From NCBI GenBank assembly GCA_900547395.1, contig URGP01000009.1, forward strand, positions 42,140 to 106,139: 64,000 nt of DNA, given 5' to 3'. The DNA comes from an uncultured Opitutales bacterium. GTDB lineage: Bacteria; Verrucomicrobiota; Verrucomicrobiia; Opitutales; Intestinicryptomonadaceae. The number at the start of each line of letters is the position of its first letter. Position 1 is the first letter of the stretch. Under the pieces are notes generated by a model. That model was given only the letters and a program-made list of their open reading frames with translations, ran no database searches and had not been told where the DNA came from. Positions 27,427 to 34,796 of this stretch are shown in pieces. The position numbers and the translations under genes were made by a program.

Positions 27427-29613
27427 TTAAAAATCAAAAAGCGACATTTGCCCCGAAGAATTTTGGGGCGAAGAGTTTTTACTTTTTATGGGAGTTTCGT
27501 CCGACTTTACGCCGAATCCCGCGGAAGCTTCGGCTTCTTTAAGCATCGAAAGAAATTCGTCCTCGCCCAGAATTTTTACGCCCAATTCACGGGCTTTGTC
27601 TAATTTAGAAGAGCTTTCGCTTGCGCTTATCAAAAAATCGGTGGTTTTGCTTACGCCTGAGCCTACCCTGCCGCCGTAAGACTCTATAAGGCGTTTTGCA
27701 TCGCTTCTTCCCATAGAATTCAAAGTTCCCGTAAGCGCGAAAATCTTGCCGCCGAAAGCCGCCGATTGCGAATTTTCCTCCGCCTTGAAATTCAAGCCGC
27801 TTTCGCGCAGCCTGTTTATCATGCGCAGATTTTCATCGCTTTTGAAGAACTGCAAGACGGAAAATATTATCCGCTCCCCAACCCCCGAAATATCGGAAAG
27901 AGCCTTCATGTCCGCACTCATGAAAGAATCGAGACTCTTAAAGGCAAGCGCAAAATCCTTTGCCGCGCGCTCCCCGACATACGGAATGCCAAGCCCCGAA
28001 ATAAGCCGCCACAAGTCCCGCTTTTTGCTGTCTTGAATTGCGCTCAAAAGATTTTCCACGGATTTTTGCTTGAAATTCTTTATTTTGTACAAATCGTTGG
28101 CATCCAAAGAGTAAATGTCGGCAGAATTTTTCAAAATTCCAAGAGACACAAGTTGGGAAACAACAGCATCGCCAAGCCCGTCTATATCCATGCAGGCTCG
28201 GGACGCGAAGTGGATAATTCTTCTTCGCATCTGTTCGGGGCATTCGGGGTTTATGCACCTTAAAACCGCCTCGTCGATATTGCGAACAAGAGTTGAGCCG
28301 CACTTCGGGCAATGTTTCGGCGCGGCATACGCCACTGCGTTTTCCTTTCGGTATTCGGGCAAAATGCGAACGACATCGGGTATGATTTCTCCCGCCTTTT
28401 CGATTTCTACAACATCGCCTATTCTGATGTCTTTTCGGGCAATTTCGTCGAAATTATGCAATGTTGCGCGCGAAACGTTTGTGCCCGAAAGCAAAACGGG
28501 AAGCCGCGCGCCCTCTTTTTGGGCGTCTTCAAGCTCCGCAACGGGAGTAATCGCGCCCGTTCTTCCGACTTGCAAAGTGATGTCGTAAATTCGAACTTTT
28601 GCGCGCGCTGGCTTGTACTTCCATGCTGTTGCCCATCGCGGAAATTTGCTCGTCCACCCCGCGAGAGAGTAAAGCGACATATCGTCTAATTTCACAACCG
28701 CGCCGTCTGTGTTGAAGTCGAACGCACCGCGCTCTTTGTCAAGAAGGCAAATTTTTTGGAAAACTTCATCTATCCCGAAAGCAATGGAATACCAGTTGAC
28801 AGACGGAAGCCCCAAAGACTTTAAAAACTTAGCAAGATCGCTTTGAAAAAGTATCTCCGCTCCCTCTATTTTCCCTATCGAATAAAAGTTCGCAAGAAGC
28901 GACCTTTGGGCAAGAATTTTCTTGTCGAGAAGCTTCAAAGTCCCCGCCGCGAGGTTGCGCGGATTTGCGTAAAGCCGAATTTTTTTTGACGGATTTGCCT
29001 CTTCCTCCCCGTCAAATTGCGCCTGTTCGTCCGCCGCAAATTCAGCCTCCTGCCGCGCCCGAATTTTATCAAATTCGGAATTCGCCATAAAGGCTTCCCC
29101 GCGGACTTCCAAAAGCTTGGGAATATTCCCGCCACTTAATTCAAGCGGAAGATTTTTTACGACGGAAACATTGCGCGTGATGTCGTCTCCCACGCTTCCG
29201 TTTCCGCGCGTCAAAAGGCGCGAAAGCTTGCCGTTTTCGTAAACCGCGGAAATCCCCGCGCCGTCTATTTTAGGCTCAACTACATACTTCAAGGCTTTGG
29301 AAGAGCCTATCGCCCTGCGCAGTCTCTCGTCAAACTCCTTTAAATCCTCAAAGCTGAACGCATTGTCCAAGCTGAGCATTTTTGAAAGGTGGGCGCGCTT
29401 TTCAAATCCGCTTGAAGCGTCGTCGCCAACCTTTTGAGTGGGAGAATCCGCGCTGTAAAATTCGGGGTGGGCGTCCTCCAAATCGCGGAGCCTGCGCAAG
29501 AGCCTGTCGTATTCCGCGTCGCTTATTGCAGGCGCGTTTTCAATGCGGTAAAGCCGCTCGTATTCCGCAATCATTTTGCGCAATGAAGAAATTTCGTCTC
29601 CCGCATTTTCCAT
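27427..29613 (-). CDS. ligA: NAD-dependent DNA ligase LigA
   Basis: This 728-residue ligase has the NAD-binding Ia domain, the adenylation motif VEPKIDGAG with catalytic lysine at about K115, the OB fold, the four-cysteine zinc finger (CPKCG then CINPEC), helix-hairpin-helix repeats, and a BRCT domain. It seals nicks in replication and repair. A low-complexity Ser/Lys/Asn tail of about 30 residues follows the BRCT domain and ends in QMSLFDF, which resembles the beta-clamp-binding consensus QL(S/D)LF. The gene is divergent from the phage-like island and convergent with the permease. Confidence 0.96.
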   Translation of the reverse strand: MENAGDEISSLRKMIAEYERLYRIENAPAISDAEYDRLLRRLRDLEDAHPEFYSADSPTQKVGDDASSGFEKRAHLSKMLSLDNAFSFEDLKEFDERLRRAIGSSKALKYVVEPKIDGAGISAVYENGKLSRLLTRGNGSVGDDITRNVSVVKNLPLELSGGNIPKLLEVRGEAFMANSEFDKIRARQEAEFAADEQAQFDGEEEANPSKKIRLYANPRNLAAGTLKLLDKKILAQRSLLANFYSIGKIEGAEILFQSDLAKFLKSLGLPSVNWYSIAFGIDEVFQKICLLDKERGAFDFNTDGAVVKLDDMSLYSLAGWTSKFPRWATAWKYKPARAKVRIYDITLQVGRTGAITPVAELEDAQKEGARLPVLLSGTNVSRATLHNFDEIARKDIRIGDVVEIEKAGEIIPDVVRILPEYRKENAVAYAAPKHCPKCGSTLVRNIDEAVLRCINPECPEQMRRRIIHFASRACMDIDGLGDAVVSQLVSLGILKNSADIYSLDANDLYKIKNFKQKSVENLLSAIQDSKKRDLWRLISGLGIPYVGERAAKDFALAFKSLDSFMSADMKALSDISGVGERIIFSVLQFFKSDENLRMINRLRESGLNFKAEENSQSAAFGGKIFALTGTLNSMGRSDAKRLIESYGGRVGSGVSKTTDFLISASESSSKLDKARELGVKILGEDEFLSMLKEAEASAGFGVKSDETPIKSKNSSPQNSSGQMSLFDF

Positions 29614-29731
29614 GTTTTTTATCTTTTATTTTTCGACGCAAAAATCAACCCAAAATCCACAAACTTCAAAAATATCAAACGCACGCGCCATATCAAAACA
29701 ATCAGTTTAATCCAATACATCCAAAGTACGT

Positions 29732-29760
29732 TTGCGCAATTTTTGCTTTCGGGTTATATT
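29732..29760 (+). promoter_or_regulatory. Candidate promoter of the phage-structural operon
   Basis: TTGCGC (29732-29737) and TATATT (29755-29760) are separated by exactly 17 bases. A start about seven bases after the -10 box would fall on or next to the A of the ATG at 29767, which would make the first transcript leaderless or nearly so. No Shine-Dalgarno sequence precedes that ATG, which agrees. Confidence 0.5.
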
Positions 29761-29766
29761 GCGCCC

Positions 29767-30294
29767 ATGAACGCAAATCTATCATCAATTCAAATGCCTT
29801 CCCGAAGAATCGGGACAGGCGCGTTAAGAAATTTAAAGCCCGAAACGCTGGCGAGAGCAATCGAAGCTTTTGAAGCGGGCAGACTCGGCGTGGCGGCAAG
29901 AATATTTGAAGCGGTCGCAATGCGGGACGACTTAATAAGCGGGCTTTTTCTAAAACGCCGCAAATGCGTCGCCCGCCTCGACGGGGAAGTCGTCGCGCTC
30001 GATGAAAGCAAAACGGCGCAGGAACACGCAAAAGTTCTGAGAGACTTCTACTCTTCCATCGAAGTGGAAAACCTTGCCGATAAAAACGAGCGCGGAGGGC
30101 TTAGAATGCTCGTAATGCAGATGATGGAATCGGTGGGAATGAAATACTCCGCGCACAAAGTGGAATTTAAAAGAAAAGGTTCGTCGCTTTCCGCAAAATT
30201 CGTCCGCTATCCCCTTTGGCTTTTTGAAAACACTTCGGGGTCGCTTCGCCTTTTGGAGCGCGAGGGGCAGTTAAGGGAAGGAACGGAGCTTTAA
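29767..30294 (+). CDS. Phage portal-like protein (DUF935/Mu gp29), N-terminal part
   Basis: The 175-residue frame starts at the ATG at 29767 and ends at an in-frame TAA (30292-30294). It holds the early part of a Mu gp29/DUF935-type portal: a helix rich in Arg/Glu/Ala, then AMRDDLISGLFLKRRKC, the usual 'sampling of earlier copies' helix region, followed by DFYSSIE and LWLFEN. The same frame continues beyond the TAA into a sequence that matches the next part of the family, so this and the following frame are one gene broken by a nonsense codon. Portal rings sit at one capsid vertex and pass DNA. It is the first gene of the phage-like island. Confidence 0.72.
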   Translation: MNANLSSIQMPSRRIGTGALRNLKPETLARAIEAFEAGRLGVAARIFEAVAMRDDLISGLFLKRRKCVARLDGEVVALDESKTAQEHAKVLRDFYSSIEVENLADKNERGGLRMLVMQMMESVGMKYSAHKVEFKRKGSSLSAKFVRYPLWLFENTSGSLRLLEREGQLREGTEL

Positions 30295-30330
30295 GAAAAA
30301 GAATGGCTCATAACAACTTCCGACGGGCTT

Positions 30331-30930
30331 ATGATACCAAGCACAATCGCCTATATTTTCAAGCATCTCACACTGCGCGACTGGCTAATCTACTGCGAGC
30401 GAAACGGAATGCCGGGAGTGAAAGCCAAAACCGACGCCTATCCCGGCAGCGAACAATGGGAAGCGGCGTGCAAAGCCGCAAGCGACTTCGGAGCGGAATT
30501 TCACGCAGTGTTTTCGCAGGGTACGGACATCGAAGCGATAGACTTGTCAAGCCGCGGCGCACTGCCATATCCCCAGCTCGTTGAAAGAATGGACAGAATG
30601 CTGTGCGCGCTTTGGCGCGGCGGAGACCTCGCGACAATGGGAGGCAAGAGCGAATTGGGCTCGACTTCGCAATGGTACGAAAGCTCCCTGATTGAGGAAG
30701 ACGACGCCGAAAACATATCGCAAACACTTAACATGCAAATAGACAAAACCGTAATCGAGCTTGCTTTCGGCAATACCGCGCCGCGCGCAAAGTTCATACT
30801 GCGGCTTCCGGACTACGAAAGCCATTTGTCGGAACTTTCCGTAATCGAACGCCTTGCAAAAATAGGCTTAAAGCCAGACCCGCTAAAACTCGCAAAACGC
30901 TTCGGCTTTCCGCTGAAAGAGGAAAAGTGA
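30331..30930 (+). CDS. Phage portal-like protein (DUF935/Mu gp29), C-terminal part
   Basis: This 199-residue frame is in the same phase as the preceding one. Between the TAA and the first ATG here, the codons read EKEWLITTSDGL, and the frame continues MIPSTIAYIFKHLTLRDW, which aligns by eye with the conserved DGLL-P...FK...DW stretch of DUF935 portals. The later part has the conserved LWRGGDLATM segment and LERLAK-like ending region. If expressed alone it would need internal initiation at 30331, for which there is no good ribosome site. Loss of portal function is the simplest reading; rare stop readthrough is an alternative. It is followed after one base by the protease-like gene. Confidence 0.72.
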   Translation: MIPSTIAYIFKHLTLRDWLIYCERNGMPGVKAKTDAYPGSEQWEAACKAASDFGAEFHAVFSQGTDIEAIDLSSRGALPYPQLVERMDRMLCALWRGGDLATMGGKSELGSTSQWYESSLIEEDDAENISQTLNMQIDKTVIELAFGNTAPRAKFILRLPDYESHLSELSVIERLAKIGLKPDPLKLAKRFGFPLKEEK

Positions 30931-30931
30931 A

Positions 30932-31648
30932 ATGCAAAGGGAATACATCGACTCGGTCCAGCTCCTATGCCCTTTCGGCAACTGGGCGCATCCAAAAGGA
31001 ATGCAGGTTGTTGACAAAACCGCCTGCGAAAAAATCCGCAACAACTTCATGAGAAGCCTTGCGAGAATAAGAGGCTTGCCCATATACGTCGGACACCCCG
31101 ACGACAAAGGCGGAATTTTCCCGTTAAAATCCGCAGGCAAAATCCAAAGCGTCTGCATAACGGGACAGGGGCTTGTGATTTGCGCAAGATACGAACGCAA
31201 GGTTTTTTCGGAAATTCAAAGCGGAAGGCTCAAATGGCTGTCGCCAAGATGGCAAATGGAAAAGCTAAAAGACGGTTATTTCAGACCCGTAAGGCTCATT
31301 TCGGCGGGGCTTACCAACCGCCCGAACATTCCGTCGAGCGGCTCGATGCTGCTATCTTATGCGGATTTTGAGAAGTCTGTTTCGGAAGTCGAAAAGATGA
31401 GAGTGAAATTATCCCTTGCCATTAAAAAAATCGCCGAATGCATAAAAGCGGAAAAGGCGGTTTCAGCGGAAGCGGAATTTCTAAAAAACGAAAAGATGGA
31501 TGAAAACATCGCAAAACTAAGCCAAAAGCCGCAGGCGTTTGAAATGGCGGCAATGGCGCTCGCCCTCGCAAAAGAAAACGGCGGAGACTACGCGGCAAGC
31601 TTTGCAAAAATACGCCGCAAATACTACGGCGCGGCAAAAACAAAATAA
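30932..31648 (+). CDS. Mu I-like phage protease/scaffold protein
   Basis: The 238-residue protein resembles the Mu I-type prohead protease/scaffold: RGLPIYVGHPDD near residue 50, then a GLVICARYERKVFSEI segment, SGRLKWLSPRWQM, and ISAGLTNRPNIP, all at the order expected for the protease half. The C-terminal half is a charged, Lys/Glu/Ala-rich helical region as in scaffolds that guide capsid assembly. In Mu the I gene gives protease and, from an internal start, scaffold; I see no clear internal start here. An AGAGG site precedes the ATG, which lies one base after the portal stop. Confidence 0.78.
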   Translation: MQREYIDSVQLLCPFGNWAHPKGMQVVDKTACEKIRNNFMRSLARIRGLPIYVGHPDDKGGIFPLKSAGKIQSVCITGQGLVICARYERKVFSEIQSGRLKWLSPRWQMEKLKDGYFRPVRLISAGLTNRPNIPSSGSMLLSYADFEKSVSEVEKMRVKLSLAIKKIAECIKAEKAVSAEAEFLKNEKMDENIAKLSQKPQAFEMAAMALALAKENGGDYAASFAKIRRKYYGAAKTK

Positions 31649-31691
31649 TTCATGGGCTGACAGCCCAAAAAAACAAACAAAGGAAAATACG

Positions 31692-32372
31692 ATGAAAAAA
31701 ATAAAAACATACATTGCGCGTCTTTTTTGCGCGTTCAAAAACCGCCCCTTCTGCAACATCGCCGAAGGCACGCACGCAGGCAGGATAACCCGCGTCGCAA
31801 AATCCGAAATTCCGTCGTCGAACCTGCTTGTAAAAGCAAGCGAAGGCGGAATCGAAGTAGCAGGCGCCATCGACACCCCGATTGGCGTATGCACCGATTG
31901 CGGCGAAGAAGGGGACATCTTAGACGTTGCGCTTCCGGGATGCGCAGAAAGCTCCATAATCTGCATTGCAAACGGCGCGGTCATGGAAGGCGATTTGCTC
32001 TATTCGGCGGACGGCGGAAAGGTTTCGGCAAACATAAGCCCCAACTGCCACAAGGTGGGGATTGCCCTCTCTTCCACTTCCTCTGGCGGGGTTGTGGAAG
32101 TCGATCCACAAGGATTTGGCATGAAAGCCTATGAAATCCTCGCATGCGGGCTTCACACATGGGCGGCAGGCGCGTCAACAACGGATTATCTCACTATTTC
32201 GGGAATAAAAGAAAACGACTGCGCCTTTGCCGTGCTCGCACAGGCAGGCGGTTCTGAAACAAAAGTAAAGGCCGCCATAAATTCCGAAAGCGGAAAAGTC
32301 GTCTTCACCCTCGATGCAAACGGCACAAACAACTCTACCCTCATCAACTGGATGATTGTAAGAAATTCATAA
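31692..32372 (+). CDS. Capsid decoration/cement-like protein (DUF2190 type)
   Basis: The 226-residue protein has a basic N-terminal extension of about 20 residues, then a beta-rich domain with repeated glycine turns (HAGRITRVA, DTPIGVCTDCGEEGD, GAVMEGDLLYSADGGKVSA). This pattern, together with a place between protease and capsid genes, matches DUF2190-like capsid cement proteins that stiffen phage heads. A last section (from about residue 155) has GIKENDCAFAVLAQAGGSE, a strand-rich module often seen at the end of phage structural proteins. The ATG at 31692 has AAAGGA upstream at good distance. Confidence 0.6.
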   Translation: MKKIKTYIARLFCAFKNRPFCNIAEGTHAGRITRVAKSEIPSSNLLVKASEGGIEVAGAIDTPIGVCTDCGEEGDILDVALPGCAESSIICIANGAVMEGDLLYSADGGKVSANISPNCHKVGIALSSTSSGGVVEVDPQGFGMKAYEILACGLHTWAAGASTTDYLTISGIKENDCAFAVLAQAGGSETKVKAAINSESGKVVFTLDANGTNNSTLINWMIVRNS

Positions 32373-32384
32373 GAGGAAAAAGAA

Positions 32385-33299
32385 ATGGAAAACATCACAC
32401 AGGCAAACCAAAACAAATTCAACGCGGCTACATATTCCGAAGCCCTCACCGCCTTCACTGTCGGCTGGCAGGATAATGACGCCTCAAAAATCTTAAATTT
32501 CATAGCCCCCGCGATTCCAGTCGGTAGGCGATTTGAATTCAAACGCTCCGACAACGCCGAAGCGTTCTACTCCGAAAGCGACGATCTGCGCGCAATCGGC
32601 TCGGAATTCAAAAGAGTGCAATACAAGGGCGAAAGCGTGAACGAAAAGACCTTGAACAAGGGTCTTACCATGCGCGTTGACCACGACGAAGTTGCCGACG
32701 ACGACTGGCAGGAACGCTATACGCAAATCTTGTTGCAGAGGCTTCTCCGAAACGAGCTTAGAAGAGCAATGTCCGCGCTCGAAACCATTGCGCAAAACGA
32801 CGGGGAAAAGACTATCTGGAATTCTTCCGCAAACCCCGACGCCGACATCAGGGCGATGCTTTCGGCATGCGCCGACCAAAGCGGAGTGAGGGCGAACAAA
32901 ATCCTCTTTGGCGAAGACGCATGGGCGATGCGCCTCGACTGCCTTGAAAACCAGTCAACATCCGTCGCATTCAGGGCAAGCTCCCTCACCCCCGACGAGC
33001 TTGCCGCGAAATTTATGCTTGAAGGCTGCAAAGTCTTGTCGGCGAGATACCAGCAAAGCCCGACGCAAAAGGCAAAAATCGCCTCCAACAAAATATTCGC
33101 ATTCTGCGCATTCGACGGCGCCTCAAAAGACGAACCGTCAAACTTGAAACGCTTCTACACCCCAAGCCCCGAAGGCACGGCGTTCAGAGTGTATTTGGAA
33201 GAACACGCAAAATATACCGACATCACGGTCGAGCACTATTCGAGCATTGTGGCGACAAGCACGCTCGGAGTCCGCTCCCTTGAAATAGCCAACTCCTAA
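32385..33299 (+). CDS. Phage major capsid protein-like
   Basis: This 304-residue protein has the composition and size of an HK97-type capsid subunit and occupies the usual slot after a protease and decoration protein. Features include an N-terminal arm with FIAPAIPVGRRFEFKRSD, an extended loop region, a long helix (LLRNELRRAMSALETIAQNDG) of the kind forming the spine helix, and the later KILFGEDAWAMRL and VYLEEHAKYTDITVEHY sections. No cleavage site is obvious. AAGAGG lies upstream of the ATG at 32385. The assignment rests on context and general pattern rather than a strict motif. Confidence 0.68.
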   Translation: MENITQANQNKFNAATYSEALTAFTVGWQDNDASKILNFIAPAIPVGRRFEFKRSDNAEAFYSESDDLRAIGSEFKRVQYKGESVNEKTLNKGLTMRVDHDEVADDDWQERYTQILLQRLLRNELRRAMSALETIAQNDGEKTIWNSSANPDADIRAMLSACADQSGVRANKILFGEDAWAMRLDCLENQSTSVAFRASSLTPDELAAKFMLEGCKVLSARYQQSPTQKAKIASNKIFAFCAFDGASKDEPSNLKRFYTPSPEGTAFRVYLEEHAKYTDITVEHYSSIVATSTLGVRSLEIANS

Positions 33300-33350
33300 C
33301 CCCAAGCCGCCCGTGGCGCGGCAAAAACGCCGCGGGCGCGCCAACTTTTT

Positions 33351-33800
33351 ATGAACTGGATAAAAATAACACATCAAGACTTGGAAATATCGCTAAACAA
33401 AAGCCAGCTTGAAATTTTGCAAGCGGCGGAGTTTGCAAGCCCTGGAAGAGACATAGCAGAAAGCGTGATATCCATGGCGGTGTCGCGCATAAGGGCTGAA
33501 ATATCCGCGGGACAAATAAACAGCATAGACCCCGACCATTCGCGCATTCCGCCCGAACTAAAAGAATGCGCTCTTTCGCTTGCGCTGGAAGCATTGCAGG
33601 CGCGCCTTCCCGACATGCCGATGCCCCCCTCAATTTCAAAGCGCGCGGATTTGGCGCGCGAAACACTCGCAAGGGTTGCGGAAGGCAAACTGCCCGTGTC
33701 GCAGCCGCTTTACGGCATAAAAACCGCGAAAAAGAAAGGCGTCAGCATCTTGAAAAGCAGGCGGCAAAACTTTTCGTCAAAAACCATGGAGGGGCTATGA
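33351..33800 (+). CDS. Phage gp36-like (DUF1320) head-tail connector
   Basis: The 149-residue protein begins WIKITHQDLEISLN, like the family opening in which a tyrosine/tryptophan-led strand is followed by a DL helix. It then has a helical bundle with VISMAVSRIRAEISA and a region rich in Pro/Arg. DUF1320 (Mu gp36-like) proteins form a connector ring under the portal. The C-terminal 30 residues are strongly basic. The stop overlaps the next ATG by four bases. The ATG lacks a Shine-Dalgarno sequence, and a 51-base gap separates it from the capsid gene. Confidence 0.6.
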   Translation: MNWIKITHQDLEISLNKSQLEILQAAEFASPGRDIAESVISMAVSRIRAEISAGQINSIDPDHSRIPPELKECALSLALEALQARLPDMPMPPSISKRADLARETLARVAEGKLPVSQPLYGIKTAKKKGVSILKSRRQNFSSKTMEGL

Positions 33801-34243
33801 CCGCGAAATCGGAAATAGAAAAATTGCAAGAGGCTGTCGGCAGGCGGCTTTTGCTCGCGGGAGATTTCGCAACCGCGAACATATATCTTGAAAGCGCGAA
33901 ACCCGGCAATCTTAAATCAGGAAATTCCGCGTGCGGAGTAAAAATCACAGTGCGCGTTCCAATGCCGCAAAGCGCGTCAAAATACGCGGCGGGCCCCGTG
34001 TTCTCAAAAGTCGATTTGCAGATTTTAATCGAGCGCGACGACGCCGTGGCAAAGCACACCCCGTCCATTGCCTCAATCGCCGAAAGCGTCACGCTTGCCC
34101 TGCACAACTGGACGGCTCCCGCGGACTGCGGCTACGGCAAGGTGCGGATTTCAGAACAGCATCCGTGGCAGCGCGTTGAAAACAAGAATATGCAAACATC
34201 CGCAATGCTCGTAAACTTCTCAACCCAATCGGTTTTAGGATAA
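33797..34243 (+). CDS. Phage neck/tail-completion-like protein
   Basis: The 148-residue protein starts at an ATG overlapping the previous stop (ATGA) and preceded by GGAGG, the best ribosome site in this cluster. It has a helical N-terminus (EIEKLQEAVGRRLLLAG) followed by strands KITVRVPMP and VDLQILIERDD and the helix SIAESVTLALHNW. That alternation is seen in tail terminator or tail-completion proteins (gp37/gp17-like), which join the tail to the head. The match is by architecture and gene order only. Confidence 0.5.
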   Translation: MTAKSEIEKLQEAVGRRLLLAGDFATANIYLESAKPGNLKSGNSACGVKITVRVPMPQSASKYAAGPVFSKVDLQILIERDDAVAKHTPSIASIAESVTLALHNWTAPADCGYGKVRISEQHPWQRVENKNMQTSAMLVNFSTQSVLG

Positions 34244-34246
34244 AAA

Positions 34247-34636
34247 ATGAAAATAAAATACTCGAATCTCACAATATCGACTCCTGAAAATCCCCCCAAA
34301 AATTTTTCGCTCACCCTAAAAAAGACCCTGCAAACCGACAAGGCAATCGGGCTTGAAAACGCAATGGTTTCGGACAGAGGCAACTGCGTATCGTCGGTTG
34401 CGTTCAGCGTGGAAAACTCGCGCAAGACTCCCGCGCTTGCTGAAGAATTTTGCATTGAATTTCTCCGCGAAATTTCAAAGTTGCCGCCATCGCCGCTCGA
34501 AATCATTTTCGGAGAGGGAGAAAGCAAAAAATCCTTTATAATAGAAAATGCGGCAATGTCGAAATGCAAGGCGTCAGTCGAAGGGCGCATAACAAGCCAC
34601 TCGCTTGAATTTACGGCGGGAGAGGCAGGAGAGTAA
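34247..34636 (+). CDS. Unrecognised small protein of the phage-like island
   Basis: I do not recognise this 129-residue protein. It begins with a beta-strand (MKIKYSNLTISTP), has LKKTLQTDKAIGLENAM in the middle and ends with an acidic, Gly/Glu-rich tail. It is predicted to be soluble, with no signal peptide or membrane helix. The start has AGGA upstream, three bases after the previous stop. By place, after the tail-completion gene, it could be a tail-tube or minor structural protein, but the sequence gives no proof. Confidence 0.5.
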   Translation: MKIKYSNLTISTPENPPKNFSLTLKKTLQTDKAIGLENAMVSDRGNCVSSVAFSVENSRKTPALAEEFCIEFLREISKLPPSPLEIIFGEGESKKSFIIENAAMSKCKASVEGRITSHSLEFTAGEAGE

Positions 34637-34640
34637 TATA

Positions 34641-34796
34641 ATGGAAGAAGAAATCAAAAACCTCGAAAGAGAGCTTGCCGAAGCCGTTGCGGAAATGCAA
34701 AGGCAAATGCAGATTCTCGAAAACGAAATAACTTCGCTTAACTCAAAACTTGAAGAGACAGCAAGCCAGCTTCGCAACATAAGGCACCAAATATGA
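34641..34796 (+). CDS. Small coiled-coil protein of the phage-like island
   Basis: This 51-residue protein is a single continuous heptad-type coiled coil: almost every residue is Glu, Lys, Arg, Gln, Leu, Ile or Asn, with hydrophobic residues spaced three and four apart. It has AGGAG upstream of the ATG at 34641 and its stop overlaps the next ATG by four bases, so it is probably expressed with it. Its place before the large hub-like gene is where phages often carry tail chaperones or assembly aids, but no family can be given. Confidence 0.55.
   Translation: MEEEIKNLERELAEAVAEMQRQMQILENEITSLNSKLEETASQLRNIRHQI

Noticed and set aside
30292..30294. Genetic code change (TAA read as an amino acid) in the phage-like island
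   Set aside because: Six neighbouring island genes end with TAA at sensible places, so general recoding cannot hold; only local readthrough remains possible.
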